Assembly (NCBI GenBank): GCA_002454415.1
Contig: DKIT01000067.1
Span: 148,281-171,198 of the forward strand
Reading direction: 5' to 3'
DNA: 22,918 nt
From: Sphingobacterium sp. UBA6711
GTDB lineage: Bacteria > Bacteroidota > Bacteroidia > Sphingobacteriales > Sphingobacteriaceae
The first letter of the stretch is position 1. Each line of letters opens with the position of its first letter. Below the pieces are notes generated by a model, which saw only the letters and a program-made list of their open reading frames with translations, was not told where the DNA came from and made no database searches. Shown here piece by piece: positions 1 through 7,515 of this stretch. Made by a program: the position numbers and the translations under genes.

Positions 1-1504
1 CGAATTCACCGTGTACCAATACATCAATGTCCAATTGTTCTTGAAGGCGGATGGTGTTTTCAGTTTCTTCTGCAATAGCTTTATCGTATTCTGCTTGCGT
101 AATTGCACCTTTTTTCAAATCTGCTCTCCATTTACGAACATCTTTTGTTTGTGGGAACGAACCGATAGTCGTTGTAGGGAATGCAGGTAAGTTGAATTTC
201 GCTTGTTGAGCTGCTTTACGGTCAGCAAACGCTGATGTACGTTTTGCATCATCATCAGTGATATTGCTTGTGCGAGTTTTAACTTCTGGCTTGTGGATCA
301 AAGGAGAGGTGCGACGGCTTTCAGCAGCAGCTTTATTAGCTTCGAAACGTTTTGCTGTTTCAGCATCAACTTCACCTTCAGCCAATACAGCTAAGTCTTT
401 TACCTCAGCTAATTTTTGCTTGGCAAATGCTAACCAGTTTTTTACTTCAGCTGGTAACGATTGCTCATTGTGTTCATTGTCTAAATCAAAAGGAACGTGC
501 AATAAAGATGAAGAAGGGGCAACCCATACACGGTCTTTTCCTAAGGCATCGACAGCCTGTTTGATTTTAACTAATGATTTTTCGTAATCATTTTTCCAGA
601 TGTTACGGCCTTCAACAATACCCAAAGATAACGTCAACGAAGCAGGAACTTTAGCTAAGACTGTATCCAATTGGTTTTCACCGCGTACTAGATCCAAATG
701 TAAAGCATGGATAGGTAGGTTAACCGCGATATCTTCGTTGTCTTTTAACGCTTCGAAGTAAGTGGTAGCGATTAATTTGATGTTTTTTGCCGCTGCAGCT
801 AATTTTTCGAAAGTAGGTTGATATAAAGCTTTTACTTTAGCATCTAAATCCAATGCTAAGAAGGGCTCGTCAATCTGAACATATTGCGCTCCAGCTTCAG
901 CTAGTTTAGCTAATATTTGCTCATATACTGGAATAAGTTTATCCAATAAATCGATACGGTCGAAACCAGCTTCTTTTTCTTTACCGATCAAAAGGTATGT
1001 GATAGGACGAAGTAGAACTGGTTTAGTATCGATACCCAATGATTTTGCTTCGTTATATTCATTTAAGAATTTTTCAGAAGTTAATTTGAATTCTTGATCT
1101 TTTGTGAATTCTGGTACCATGTAGTGGTAGTTGGTGTCCAACCACTTGGTCATTTCCATTGCAGTCACGTCGATTCCCTCTTGTTGAAAACCGCGAGCCA
1201 TTGCAAAATATAGATCTAAGCTGTAATTATTGTCTACTTTATTCAATAAAGAATGGTAACGAGCAGGAATTGCACCAACAGTAAGGGTTAAATCCAATAC
1301 TTGATCGTAAAAAGAGAAATCGTTGGAAGGAATTAAATCTATTCCAGCGTCTTTTTGTGTTTTCCAATTGCCTTCACGAATTTTTTTTGCTGTATCCAAT
1401 AATTCCTCAACAGAAGATTTTTTAGCCCAATAGGCCTCATTGGCTTTTTTCAATTCGCGGAACGCGCCCACACGAGGGTAACCTAAATTGTTAGTCAATA
1501 ACAT
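1..1504 (-). CDS. metE: Cobalamin-independent methionine synthase MetE (partial, C-terminus outside window)
   Basis: MetE transfers the methyl group of 5-methyltetrahydropteroyl-triglutamate to homocysteine, the last step of methionine synthesis, without vitamin B12, in the cytoplasm. The minus-strand frame opens at 1504 with MLLTNNLGYPRVGAFRELKK, the typical MetE N-terminus, and stays open for 501 codons to the left edge. It passes through FAMARGFQQEG, TAMEMTKWLDTNYHYMVPE and KPVLLRPITYLLIGK, and ends at LDIDVLVHGEF. The glutamate of VHGE (residue 500) matches the homocysteine-contacting Glu of the family. MetE is usually about 750-780 residues, so roughly the last third, with the zinc-binding His/Cys ligands, is missing only because the window ends. 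A SAM-I riboswitch and promoter lie directly upstream, so repression by S-adenosylmethionine is expected. Identification is secure. Confidence 0.96.
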   Translation of the reverse strand, partial: MLLTNNLGYPRVGAFRELKKANEAYWAKKSSVEELLDTAKKIREGNWKTQKDAGIDLIPSNDFSFYDQVLDLTLTVGAIPARYHSLLNKVDNNYSLDLYFAMARGFQQEGIDVTAMEMTKWLDTNYHYMVPEFTKDQEFKLTSEKFLNEYNEAKSLGIDTKPVLLRPITYLLIGKEKEAGFDRIDLLDKLIPVYEQILAKLAEAGAQYVQIDEPFLALDLDAKVKALYQPTFEKLAAAAKNIKLIATTYFEALKDNEDIAVNLPIHALHLDLVRGENQLDTVLAKVPASLTLSLGIVEGRNIWKNDYEKSLVKIKQAVDALGKDRVWVAPSSSLLHVPFDLDNEHNEQSLPAEVKNWLAFAKQKLAEVKDLAVLAEGEVDAETAKRFEANKAAAESRRTSPLIHKPEVKTRTSNITDDDAKRTSAFADRKAAQQAKFNLPAFPTTTIGSFPQTKDVRKWRADLKKGAITQAEYDKAIAEETENTIRLQEQLDIDVLVHGEF

Positions 1505-1585
1505 AATGAATGTTTTTAATATTTCTTTTTTCAACTATATTTCTTGCTAGAGAGAGAAGGACACACTAGAATTCGGTGACTTCAA

Positions 1586-1685
1586 CTTATCATTCCCATA
1601 TAAAAATGGGTAGAATTTAGCACCTTGTCAAGGGACAGGTTGCTAAGGCTTCATCGGGTCTATTCCCTCTGCCTTTCTCTATAAG
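1586..1685 (-). ncRNA. SAM-I (S-box) riboswitch aptamer upstream of metE
   Basis: Read on the minus strand, this 100-nt block carries the S-box core. P1 arms are CTTAT (1685-1681) and ATAAG (1590-1586). P2a arms are AGGC and GCCT. The kink-turn segment reads GAGGGAATAGACCCGATGA, followed by AGCAACC, a P3 hairpin (CCTGTC/GACAAGG with one bulge), the joining segment GGTGCTAAATTC and a P4 hairpin (CCCAT/ATGGG). SAM-I riboswitches switch off methionine-synthesis genes when S-adenosylmethionine is plentiful. The aptamer sits 81 nt before the metE start. No U-tract terminator is evident between them, so the switch may act on translation or through a non-standard expression platform. Confidence 0.93.
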
Positions 1686-1690
1686 CGACG

Positions 1691-1722
1691 CTAAGTTAGA
1701 ATATTTCTTTTATAAATGCAAA
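1691..1722 (-). promoter_or_regulatory. Promoter for the SAM riboswitch-metE transcript
   Basis: On the minus strand TTTG (1722-1719) is followed after exactly 20 nt by TAACTTAG (1698-1691), which differs from the Bacteroidota -7 consensus TAnnTTTG by one base. Transcription would start about 5-8 nt further on, at the foot of the aptamer P1 helix, as expected for a riboswitch at the 5' end of its mRNA. Confidence 0.72.
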
Positions 1723-1847
1723 TTTTTTATAAAAGAGCGTCGATTTTTCATATTCTGCTAAAGATAGAATTGTTTTATTCTTTTCCTTTCATCTGCAAAT
1801 GATCATTAATTGAATGCTGCAACTTGTGTTTTATTCCAGGCTGATGT

Positions 1848-1891
1848 ATAAAAATAGGGGAATGATATTATTTGTCATTCCCCTATTTTTT
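1848..1891 (-). terminator. Rho-independent terminator of the response regulator gene
   Basis: Perfect 15-bp inverted repeat (arms 1851-1865 and 1875-1889; AAAATAGGGGAATGA and its complement) with a 9-nt loop and a short U tract on the minus strand. It directly abuts the response regulator stop codon at 1890-1892. The arm ends are A/T runs, so it could also stop plus-strand transcription. Confidence 0.88.
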
Positions 1892-2600
1892 AGCTGACCA
1901 AAAGTTTGTAACCTTTTCCGTGAACATTGACAATTTCTACTTTACTATCTTCCTTAAGGTATTTCCGAAGTTTGCTCAGAAAGACATCCATACTTCGACC
2001 GGTAAAATAATTGTCATCGTGCCATATTTTTAATAGCGCTTCTTCACGTGTCAGTACATCATTTTTCTTCAAACAAAGAAGACGCAGTAATTCGGCTTCT
2101 TTTGTCGATAGTTTTTGCATTTGACCCTTGTAGGAAATCTGTTGGCTTGTGTAGTCAAAAAAATAATCTCCGATTTCAAATTTATCAGCCACAACTTCTT
2201 CTTCCTTATCTCTAACACTACGTTTTAGTAATGCATTGATCCGGAGCAATAGTTCTTCCACACGGAAAGGCTTGGTGATATAATCATCACCGCCTAATTC
2301 AAATGCTTCAGTTTTGTCTTCCATCATGCCTTTCGCTGTTGCAAAGATGATAGGGACGGTATTATTTGTTTTTCTTATTTCACGACCGACTGTGAAGCCG
2401 TCCTTTTTGGGCATCATGACATCAAAAATACAGAGATCATAGTTGTTTTTCTTGAATTGAGAAACCGCCTCATCTCCATCGGTACACAATGTGACATCAA
2501 ATTTTCCCTTCAATTCGAGATAGTCTTTTAAAAGATCCCCCAAATTAGGATCATCTTCCGCTAATAATATCTTTTGCATAATGAATATTTTATTTTTCAA
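1890..2600 (-). CDS. OmpR/PhoB-family response regulator (partner of the kinase upstream)
   Basis: This is a two-component DNA-binding response regulator that receives phosphate from a histidine kinase and then activates or represses genes. The receiver domain (about residues 9-123) has the acidic pocket E15-D16-D17, the phospho-acceptor D60 in CIFDVMMPKKDG, the switch Thr in FATAK (T88) and K110 in GGDDYITKPF. A winged-helix Trans_reg_C domain occupies about 140-235 and contains TKEAELLRLLCL and RSMDVFLSKLRKYL. The reading frame opens at 2600, but MQKILLAEDD at residue 8 (2579) is the more family-like start. The sensor kinase ends 91 bp upstream, so the two genes are probably co-transcribed. 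Architecture and pairing resemble RprY of Bacteroides; the target genes are unknown. Confidence 0.92.
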   Translation of the reverse strand: MKNKIFIMQKILLAEDDPNLGDLLKDYLELKGKFDVTLCTDGDEAVSQFKKNNYDLCIFDVMMPKKDGFTVGREIRKTNNTVPIIFATAKGMMEDKTEAFELGGDDYITKPFRVEELLLRINALLKRSVRDKEEEVVADKFEIGDYFFDYTSQQISYKGQMQKLSTKEAELLRLLCLKKNDVLTREEALLKIWHDDNYFTGRSMDVFLSKLRKYLKEDSKVEIVNVHGKGYKLLVS

Positions 2601-2691
2601 TGATGTTCCTTGATCGTAAAATGAGCTGCTTAGCTCTGTCCTCCCTGACCTTTGAAATAGTTATAGAGGAAATATACAAAAAAGGAACGTT

Positions 2692-4524
2692 TTATCTTTT
2701 AATAGGCAAAATTACCTCAAAGGTCGTGCCCTTATCTTTTTCACTTTTGACCCCGATTTTTCCGTTCAGTCTTCGCAGGATATCTTGTACATAACTTAAT
2801 CCAAGACCAAATCCCTTAACGTTGTGCACATTTCCGGTTGGAATACGATAAAATTGATCGAAGATCTTTTGAAGATGATCGCGGCTCATACCAATGCCAT
2901 TGTCAGCTATAGTGACAACAATGCTGTCACCTACATTTTTAGAACTGATGTTTACGTGTAGATCACCTTTGCTGTATTTGATGGCATTATCCAATAAATT
3001 GTAGAATACATTTGAAAAGTGGAGCTCATCACCGACCACAATATCCTTGGATGCTGCAAGATCTATACTGAATTTTCCGCCAATATTTTGCATCCTCAAT
3101 TGCATACTGTCGGTCACTGCAGATACAAGATCATTGATATGTACATCTTCCTGATCGAGCTTCAGTGTTTCTTTTTCCAGTCTTGCCAAGTCGAGTACAC
3201 GTTCAATATGATTTCCGAGCCTTACGTTCTCATCATAAATAATATTGGCCAATTTTTGGACACGTTTATGATCGGCATTGATATCGGGATCTTTTAGGGA
3301 TTCACTGGCAATCATGATTGTGGCAACAGGTGTTTTAAACTCGTGCGTCATGTTATTGATGAAATCCGTTTTCATTTCGGAAACTTTCTTCTGCTTGAAA
3401 ATGATAATCAACGTATAGGCAAAACAACCCACCAACAAGAAAAGTAAGGCAAGCATTGGAAGCAACAAATACCCCATATTATCTGCAATGATTGCCTTTT
3501 TATTGGGAAAATAGATTGTTAGTTTTCCCGGTGCAGCTCCAATATCGCCTTTAAAAAGGGCTGTAGAATAGCGTGTAGTGTTCGTTGTGTTATTTAAGGT
3601 TGCTTCGTTTAAGATATTATTGAGCAGTATGTTATTTGTACTCCATATTTCAATATTAAAAGGAGCTCTTATGTCACGTTGAGCCAGCTCGTCTTTGATA
3701 AGTTCCTGTACAATAATAACATTCAGTCGGTCTTTTAATGGACGCTTTGCCAGTTCCATTCCTATGGCAACATCTTCGATATAGCCTGCTTTTTTACCGC
3801 CCAACATAGCGACAGAATCGTATACGTTGAAACCACTCCAAGAATTTTTTCTATTCAGTACATCTAGTCTTTTTTCAAGATTTGAAATCGTTTTTGCAAG
3901 TTTTGCGCTTTCTCTTGGTGGTAATGTAGCGACTCTGAATTTTGTTTGTTGATCGACAAGCGCGTCCAGTAGAGGAATTACAAAGCGCGTACTGTCGTCT
4001 TTTCCATTGACCTGATTTTCTACCTTCGAGGCATTTAACATGATGAAAGCCTGTACCATATTATCATCCGTCAGTTCTTTTGAAACAGAAAATTTAATGT
4101 ATTTCTGATACTCAGGCCTTTTAATATAGGTTTCATAAAAGGAATTCTTGATCTCAATGACATTTGGATATAATGCTCGTAGTTGGTCTTCCTGTTCCTT
4201 AAAGTTTGAAAAAATAACGTGTTGCTTATTCTTTAGCTCTTCAATTCTATATTGTATTTCAAGTTGTTCGGCCAAAAGACGTTGCTTGGCTTGCTCCTGT
4301 TTGGATTTCTCTATGTTTCGTTCTTGTTGAACTTTAGCGAAATCGACGACCTCACGTCGCTCGAGCTTCCCTGCAACAGCAGTGATGGCTGCATTGACAG
4401 ATTCGTCAAATAATTGGGATTTTTGACGGTAGGAGTCTCTTAGAAAATAGAATTGCATCGCCAATACGCCAATTAAGGCTAAAGACATCAGTCCAATGAT
4501 TAATACAATACTATTTTTCTTCAT
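2692..4524 (-). CDS. Membrane sensor histidine kinase (RprX-like)
   Basis: This is an inner-membrane sensor kinase that autophosphorylates on histidine and passes the phosphate to the response regulator encoded next. It has an N-terminal membrane helix (about residues 5-27) and a large extracytoplasmic part (about 30-348) that begins with a charged, Gln/Glu/Lys-rich coiled coil at about 55-115. A second membrane helix follows (about 349-376). There is no clear HAMP linker: a short KQKKVSEMK stretch leads directly into HisKA, with the phospho-acceptor H394 in NNMTHEFKTP. The ATPase domain has the N box NVFYNLLDNAIKYS (505-518), DNGIGMS (541-547) and GFGLGLS (571-577), so it looks catalytically complete. 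The 610-residue length and layout fit Bacteroidota RprX-type kinases. The periplasmic ligand is unknown. Confidence 0.92.
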   Translation of the reverse strand: MKKNSIVLIIGLMSLALIGVLAMQFYFLRDSYRQKSQLFDESVNAAITAVAGKLERREVVDFAKVQQERNIEKSKQEQAKQRLLAEQLEIQYRIEELKNKQHVIFSNFKEQEDQLRALYPNVIEIKNSFYETYIKRPEYQKYIKFSVSKELTDDNMVQAFIMLNASKVENQVNGKDDSTRFVIPLLDALVDQQTKFRVATLPPRESAKLAKTISNLEKRLDVLNRKNSWSGFNVYDSVAMLGGKKAGYIEDVAIGMELAKRPLKDRLNVIIVQELIKDELAQRDIRAPFNIEIWSTNNILLNNILNEATLNNTTNTTRYSTALFKGDIGAAPGKLTIYFPNKKAIIADNMGYLLLPMLALLFLLVGCFAYTLIIIFKQKKVSEMKTDFINNMTHEFKTPVATIMIASESLKDPDINADHKRVQKLANIIYDENVRLGNHIERVLDLARLEKETLKLDQEDVHINDLVSAVTDSMQLRMQNIGGKFSIDLAASKDIVVGDELHFSNVFYNLLDNAIKYSKGDLHVNISSKNVGDSIVVTIADNGIGMSRDHLQKIFDQFYRIPTGNVHNVKGFGLGLSYVQDILRRLNGKIGVKSEKDKGTTFEVILPIKR

Positions 4525-4627
4525 TTAGAATAAGTTATTAAATAATGCATTTTGATCTATTGCAAAGTTCATAGCCCATTAGCGACCAAGCAATGATTGC
4601 GTAATAGTTCATTTTTACAATTTGTTA

Positions 4628-4635
4628 CAAATATA
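4628..4635 (-). promoter_or_regulatory. -7 element of the kinase/regulator operon promoter
   Basis: TATATTTG on the minus strand is an exact match to TAnnTTTG, about 95-100 nt before the kinase start codon. No good TTTG lies at the usual -33 distance; the nearest is TTTA at 17 nt. This fits a promoter that needs an activator, and three direct repeats lie just upstream. Confidence 0.55.
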
Positions 4636-4647
4636 AAGATGGAAATG

Positions 4648-4680
4648 TGTTTTAAATCTGTTTTAACAATGTTTAACAGC
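4648..4680 (+). repeat. Three tandem 11-bp direct repeats upstream of the kinase promoter
   Basis: Three adjacent 11-mers on the plus strand are tgttttaaatc (4648-4658), tgttttaacaa (4659-4669) and tgtttaacagc (4670-4680). The 11-bp period is one helical turn. That is the spacing at which OmpR/PhoB-family regulators bind as head-to-tail dimers. The repeats begin 12 bp upstream of the TATATTTG element, covering the -33 region. They may be an operator for the response regulator encoded downstream; this is an inference. Confidence 0.5.
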
Positions 4681-4734
4681 AATCAGGATACATCCCGCCT
4701 TTGTAGTCTGTAAATTAGTGAATAAAACTAGATT

Positions 4735-4803
4735 ATGCTAAAATACCTGAGGGGAATGGGAAAGTGCAAAATCCACAATTCAGATTATTGCAAGATTCGG
4801 TAA
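4735..4803 (+). other. Possible 22-codon small ORF in the pyk-kinase gap
   Basis: A plus-strand ATG at 4735 opens a 22-codon frame (MLKYLRGMGK then CKIHNSDYCKIR) that stops with TAA at 4801-4803. It is basic, with two cysteines. A strong hairpin with a U tract on the plus strand follows 45 nt later (4848-4893), so a short plus-strand transcript could end there. There is no convincing promoter or recognised family, and an open frame this short is expected by chance. It is listed only so the gap is fully described. Confidence 0.15.
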
Positions 4804-4847
4804 AGATGAGAGAGTTTAATTTAAAAATCGACTCCTTATATCCAAAG

Positions 4848-4893
4848 AAGCAAAAAAAATAGCGTTCTCGAAGGAACGCTATTTTTTTTGCTT
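4848..4893 (-). terminator. Strong (probably bidirectional) terminator after pyk
   Basis: Perfect 20-bp inverted repeat: arms 4848-4867 and 4874-4893, loop TCGAAG. The GC core GCGTTC/GAACGC is flanked by eight A and eight T, so a U tract is produced on both strands. It lies 14 bp after the pyk stop codon. Confidence 0.92.
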
Positions 4894-4906
4894 TATATCT
4901 TGCTTC

Positions 4907-6334
4907 TTAGAGTTGAGAAACACGGATTGTATTTGTTTTACCTTTTTCGATCAATGGTGTCGAAGCAGTATTGATGATAATAGATCCTGGCGCAACGTAG
5001 TTGTTTTTTACGATAAACTTGTTCACGTCATGAATAGAACCATCCGTACTTTCGAATTTGTCATAGATAAAGGTTTTTACTCCCCAAAGTAGGCTTAATT
5101 GCTTCAATAATGTTTGTGTCCCTGTAAAAACCAAGATATCTACATTCGGTCTGTAGCTAGTGATTTCGAATGCTGTAGCTCCTGATGATGTTAACACGGC
5201 AATTGCTGAAGCATTTGTTTTTTGAGCTAGGTATACTGATGACGCGCAGATAGCGTCTGGAATAAGCGTTCCGTCGTGAATTTCACTAACTTTCTCATTA
5301 TAATATGGATAAGAAGTTTGTTCCACGTGGATGATAATTTTGCTCATTGTTTCGATCACAATCTCTGGGAATTCACCCACAGAAGTCTCTCCACTTAACA
5401 TAACGGCATCAGCACCATCCAATACAGAGTTCGCAACGTCATTTACTTCTGCACGTGTAGGACGTGGGGTTGTGATCATGCTCTCCAACATTTGTGTTGC
5501 GATGATAACTGGTTTTGAAAGATCTCTACATTTTTGCACAATGATCTTTTGAAGTCCCGGTACTTCTTCCATTGGAAGTTCAACCCCCAAGTCTCCACGA
5601 GCCACCATCACAGCATCTGTAGCTTCGATGATTGCGTCGATATTTTCAATTGCTTCTGGTTTTTCAATTTTTGCAATTACGCGAGCGTGGCTTCCTTTTG
5701 CCGCAATGATTTCTTTACATTGAGCAATGTCTTCAGCCGAGCGTACAAATGACATAGCAATCCAATCTGCACCGTGATCTAGTGCAAAATTTAAGTTGTC
5801 TAAGTCTTCTTCCGTCAATGAAGGGATAGAAACTTTGGTGTTTGGTAAATTGACACCTTTACGTGAAGTAAGAACACCACCGTGTACAACTTCACAAGTA
5901 ACAGTATCTTTATGGTTGGTCTCTAAAACACGAAGTTGAAGTTTTCCGTCGTCAAGTAAAATGATTTCGTTGGCTTCAACATCGTTTGGGAAATTTTCGT
6001 ATGTGATGTAGATTCTGTCTTCGTCTCCGATAAGTTCGTGGGTTGTGATTTCCACTTTAGAACCATTTACGAGGATAGCTCCACCTTCTTTCATTTTTCC
6101 GATCCGAATTTTTGGACCTTGTAAGTCAGCTAAGATGGCAACATTGAACCCTGTTTCATTATTTATTGCATTTATAGTTTCGATTACCTTAAGGTGATCT
6201 GCCTGGCTGCCATGAGAGAAATTCAACCGACACACATCAACCCCTTTGGCAATCATGTTGGTCAAAACTTGTTTGTCTGCCGAAGCAGGGCCTAATGTTG
6301 CGACAATTTTAGTCCTTTTTTGAACTTTTTCCAT
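4907..6334 (-). CDS. pyk: Pyruvate kinase
   Basis: Pyruvate kinase converts phosphoenolpyruvate and ADP to pyruvate and ATP, the last step of glycolysis, in the cytoplasm. The 475-residue length is normal. Visible family features are the start RTKIVATLGPAS, CRLNFSHG (R36, N38, S40), DLQGPKIRIG, the signature VIAKIEKPEAI with catalytic K222 and metal-binding E224, ARGDLGVELP (D248), and the conserved block IIATQMLESM-TTPRPTRAEVNDVAN (279-302). The C-terminal domain (about 350-475) is present. The start at MEKVQKRTKI matches the family. The IPExxxVDY gene is 135 bp upstream on the same strand. A separate promoter and a large palindrome lie in that gap, so pyk probably has its own control as well as any read-through. 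Confidence 0.97.
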   Translation of the reverse strand: MEKVQKRTKIVATLGPASADKQVLTNMIAKGVDVCRLNFSHGSQADHLKVIETINAINNETGFNVAILADLQGPKIRIGKMKEGGAILVNGSKVEITTHELIGDEDRIYITYENFPNDVEANEIILLDDGKLQLRVLETNHKDTVTCEVVHGGVLTSRKGVNLPNTKVSIPSLTEEDLDNLNFALDHGADWIAMSFVRSAEDIAQCKEIIAAKGSHARVIAKIEKPEAIENIDAIIEATDAVMVARGDLGVELPMEEVPGLQKIIVQKCRDLSKPVIIATQMLESMITTPRPTRAEVNDVANSVLDGADAVMLSGETSVGEFPEIVIETMSKIIIHVEQTSYPYYNEKVSEIHDGTLIPDAICASSVYLAQKTNASAIAVLTSSGATAFEITSYRPNVDILVFTGTQTLLKQLSLLWGVKTFIYDKFESTDGSIHDVNKFIVKNNYVAPGSIIINTASTPLIEKGKTNTIRVSQL

Positions 6335-6369
6335 CTGTTATCTTGTATTTTAAAATGTTCTTCATTAAT

Positions 6370-6398
6370 CACAACAAATAGCACGCTATATTGTTGTG
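6370..6398. repeat. Near-perfect palindrome in the pyk leader
   Basis: The arms cacaacaaatagc (6370-6382) and gctatattgttgtg (6385-6398) are complementary over 13 bp with a single extra T, around a 2-bp centre. The palindrome begins at or just after the predicted pyk transcription start and ends 36 bp before the start codon. The tight centre suits a dimeric protein operator. It could also form a stem-loop in the mRNA. Confidence 0.6.
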
Positions 6399-6404
6399 TT
6401 TTGT

Positions 6405-6435
6405 CAAAACTAAATCGAATTAATTTAGATCTAAA
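6405..6435 (-). promoter_or_regulatory. Promoter of pyk
   Basis: On the minus strand TTTA (6435-6432) is followed after 19 nt by TAGTTTTG (6412-6405), an exact TAnnTTTG match. Transcription would begin near 6398, giving a leader of about 60 nt that holds the palindrome. Confidence 0.55.
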
Positions 6436-6469
6436 CTGGAGTGTATTTGCTACACTAACCTACAGTTTG

Positions 6470-6964
6470 CTAAAATATGAGATTTTCTTTAGATTTCAAT
6501 ATTTTTGGAGATATTTCTTTTGCGATCACCACTTCTGGTAATTTGCTGATCCTTTTGATAATATGTTCTACGTCATCCTCGCAGATATAGTTTTTTATGA
6601 TAATAAAGAAATCAAAGTGTGGATTTTCGGGGATTAAATAAGTTCCTTCAACACTTCTGTTGTTAATCAAATAGTATTCCGTATCTGCATCTGGGATAAG
6701 GAAATGAAAAGCAGTGAAGTGGTGACTTATTTTTTTCTTGTTGTCAAAGATGATGTGATACTCGAGTTCTTCCTCTGATTTGTTTTTTTGTCGGCCATCG
6801 TGATCGTATTTGCTTTCTTTTCCGCGCGCAAAATTCAGATTTGTCTCTTTGTTGATGAAGTGGCAGAGTCGGTAATCTTTAAGTGAACAGGTTATGGCAA
6901 GTAGAGTGAAATCCAACTCTTCATCCATGTCCATATCCAATCTTGCTACTAATTTATTGACCAC
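6470..6964 (-). CDS. IPExxxVDY family protein
   Basis: This small protein (164 residues) of unknown function belongs to a family found in Bacteroidota and named after its IPExxxVDY motif. Here the motif reads IPENPHFDF at about residues 111-119, with Phe-Asp-Phe in place of Val-Asp-Tyr. The N-terminal part (LDFTLLAITCSLKDYRLCHFINKETNLNF) also fits the family pattern in which a hydrophobic strand leads into a KDYRLCWF-like segment. There is no signal peptide or membrane helix, so it is probably cytoplasmic. The family commonly lies next to pyk and the acpP-fabF-rnc genes, as here, which hints at a link to central carbon or lipid metabolism without proving one. The last ~20 residues are Lys/Ile-rich. 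Confidence 0.82.
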   Translation of the reverse strand: MVNKLVARLDMDMDEELDFTLLAITCSLKDYRLCHFINKETNLNFARGKESKYDHDGRQKNKSEEELEYHIIFDNKKKISHHFTAFHFLIPDADTEYYLINNRSVEGTYLIPENPHFDFFIIIKNYICEDDVEHIIKRISKLPEVVIAKEISPKILKSKENLIF

Positions 6965-6995
6965 TTTATTGCTTAAATATATGTTACTCTGTTAA

Positions 6996-7003
6996 CGAAG
7001 GTA
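6996..7003 (-). promoter_or_regulatory. Candidate -7 element for the IPExxxVDY gene
   Basis: TACCTTCG on the minus strand is one base off TAnnTTTG and lies 31 bp upstream of the start codon. No TTTG is found at the -33 distance, so support is modest. Confidence 0.35.
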
Positions 7004-7063
7004 CTAATAATTTTAAGGGGGGAATATACTTTTTGTGTAAAATTTGAGTTAATTAGCTAAGCG

Positions 7064-7095
7064 TTTGGAATACAAAATAATTTTTGTTATACTTG
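7064..7095 (+). promoter_or_regulatory. acpP: Main candidate promoter of acpP-fabF-rnc
   Basis: TTTG (7064-7067), a 20-nt spacer and TATACTTG (7088-7095) give the expected Bacteroidota spacing with one mismatch in the -7 box. Transcription would begin near 7101, leaving a leader of about 150 nt before acpP. A second box, TAGGTTTG at 7184-7191, is an exact -7 match but has no TTTG partner and could be an internal start. Part of the leader can fold (GTTAG 7117-7121 with CTAAC 7152-7156, enclosing GCGA/TCGC), but weakly. Confidence 0.6.
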
Positions 7096-7251
7096 AACTA
7101 AGTTAATATAGAGTGGGTTAGCTAGTATAAGACGCGAATAAGTTCGGTCGCCTAACATGGTGACTTTCATCTAAATATCAATTTAGGTTTGAATTTTGAT
7201 GAAATTTATTTTTCTTTGCACAGATTTATTAAACAATTAAACTATAAAATC

Positions 7252-7488
7252 ATGTCAGATATCGCTTCAAGAGTAAAAGCAATTATCGTTGAAAAATTAG
7301 GTGTAGACGAAAACGAAGTAACACCAGAAGCTTCATTCACTAATGATTTAGGTGCTGATTCACTTGACACTGTTGAGTTGATCATGGAGTTTGAAAAAGA
7401 ATTCAACGTTGCTATTCCTGATGATCAAGCAGAGACTATTGGTACTGTTGGTCAAGCAATCGCTTATTTAGAAAAAAACGTTAACTAA
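7252..7488 (+). CDS. acpP: Acyl carrier protein
   Basis: This is the carrier of growing fatty-acid chains in type II fatty-acid synthesis. It works in the cytoplasm with its acyl group held on a 4'-phosphopantetheine arm. The 78-residue acidic protein begins MSDIASRVKAIIVEKLGV and contains the attachment motif LGADSLDTVEL, with the modified serine at residue 37. An in-frame ATG 63 bp further upstream (7189) exists. It was rejected as the start because the extra 21 residues lie outside the family, while MSDIA- is the usual N-terminus. fabF begins 27 bp after the stop, so the two form an operon. Confidence 0.97.
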   Translation: MSDIASRVKAIIVEKLGVDENEVTPEASFTNDLGADSLDTVELIMEFEKEFNVAIPDDQAETIGTVGQAIAYLEKNVN

Positions 7489-7515
7489 CTAATTTAATTA
7501 GGCTAATCGTAATAA

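Noticed and set aside
258..587. 109-codon plus-strand open frame
   Set aside because: Antisense to metE, whose minus-strand frame is continuous from 1504 to the window edge and matches MetE throughout.
2623..2636. Small perfect hairpin (GAGCT/AGCTC) between kinase and response regulator
   Set aside because: Only 5 bp with no U tract; too small to call a terminator or operator.
7189..7251. Longer N-terminus for acyl carrier protein
   Set aside because: The extra 21 residues are not ACP-like and the ATG at 7192 region overlaps a possible -7 box; MSDIASRV is the family start.
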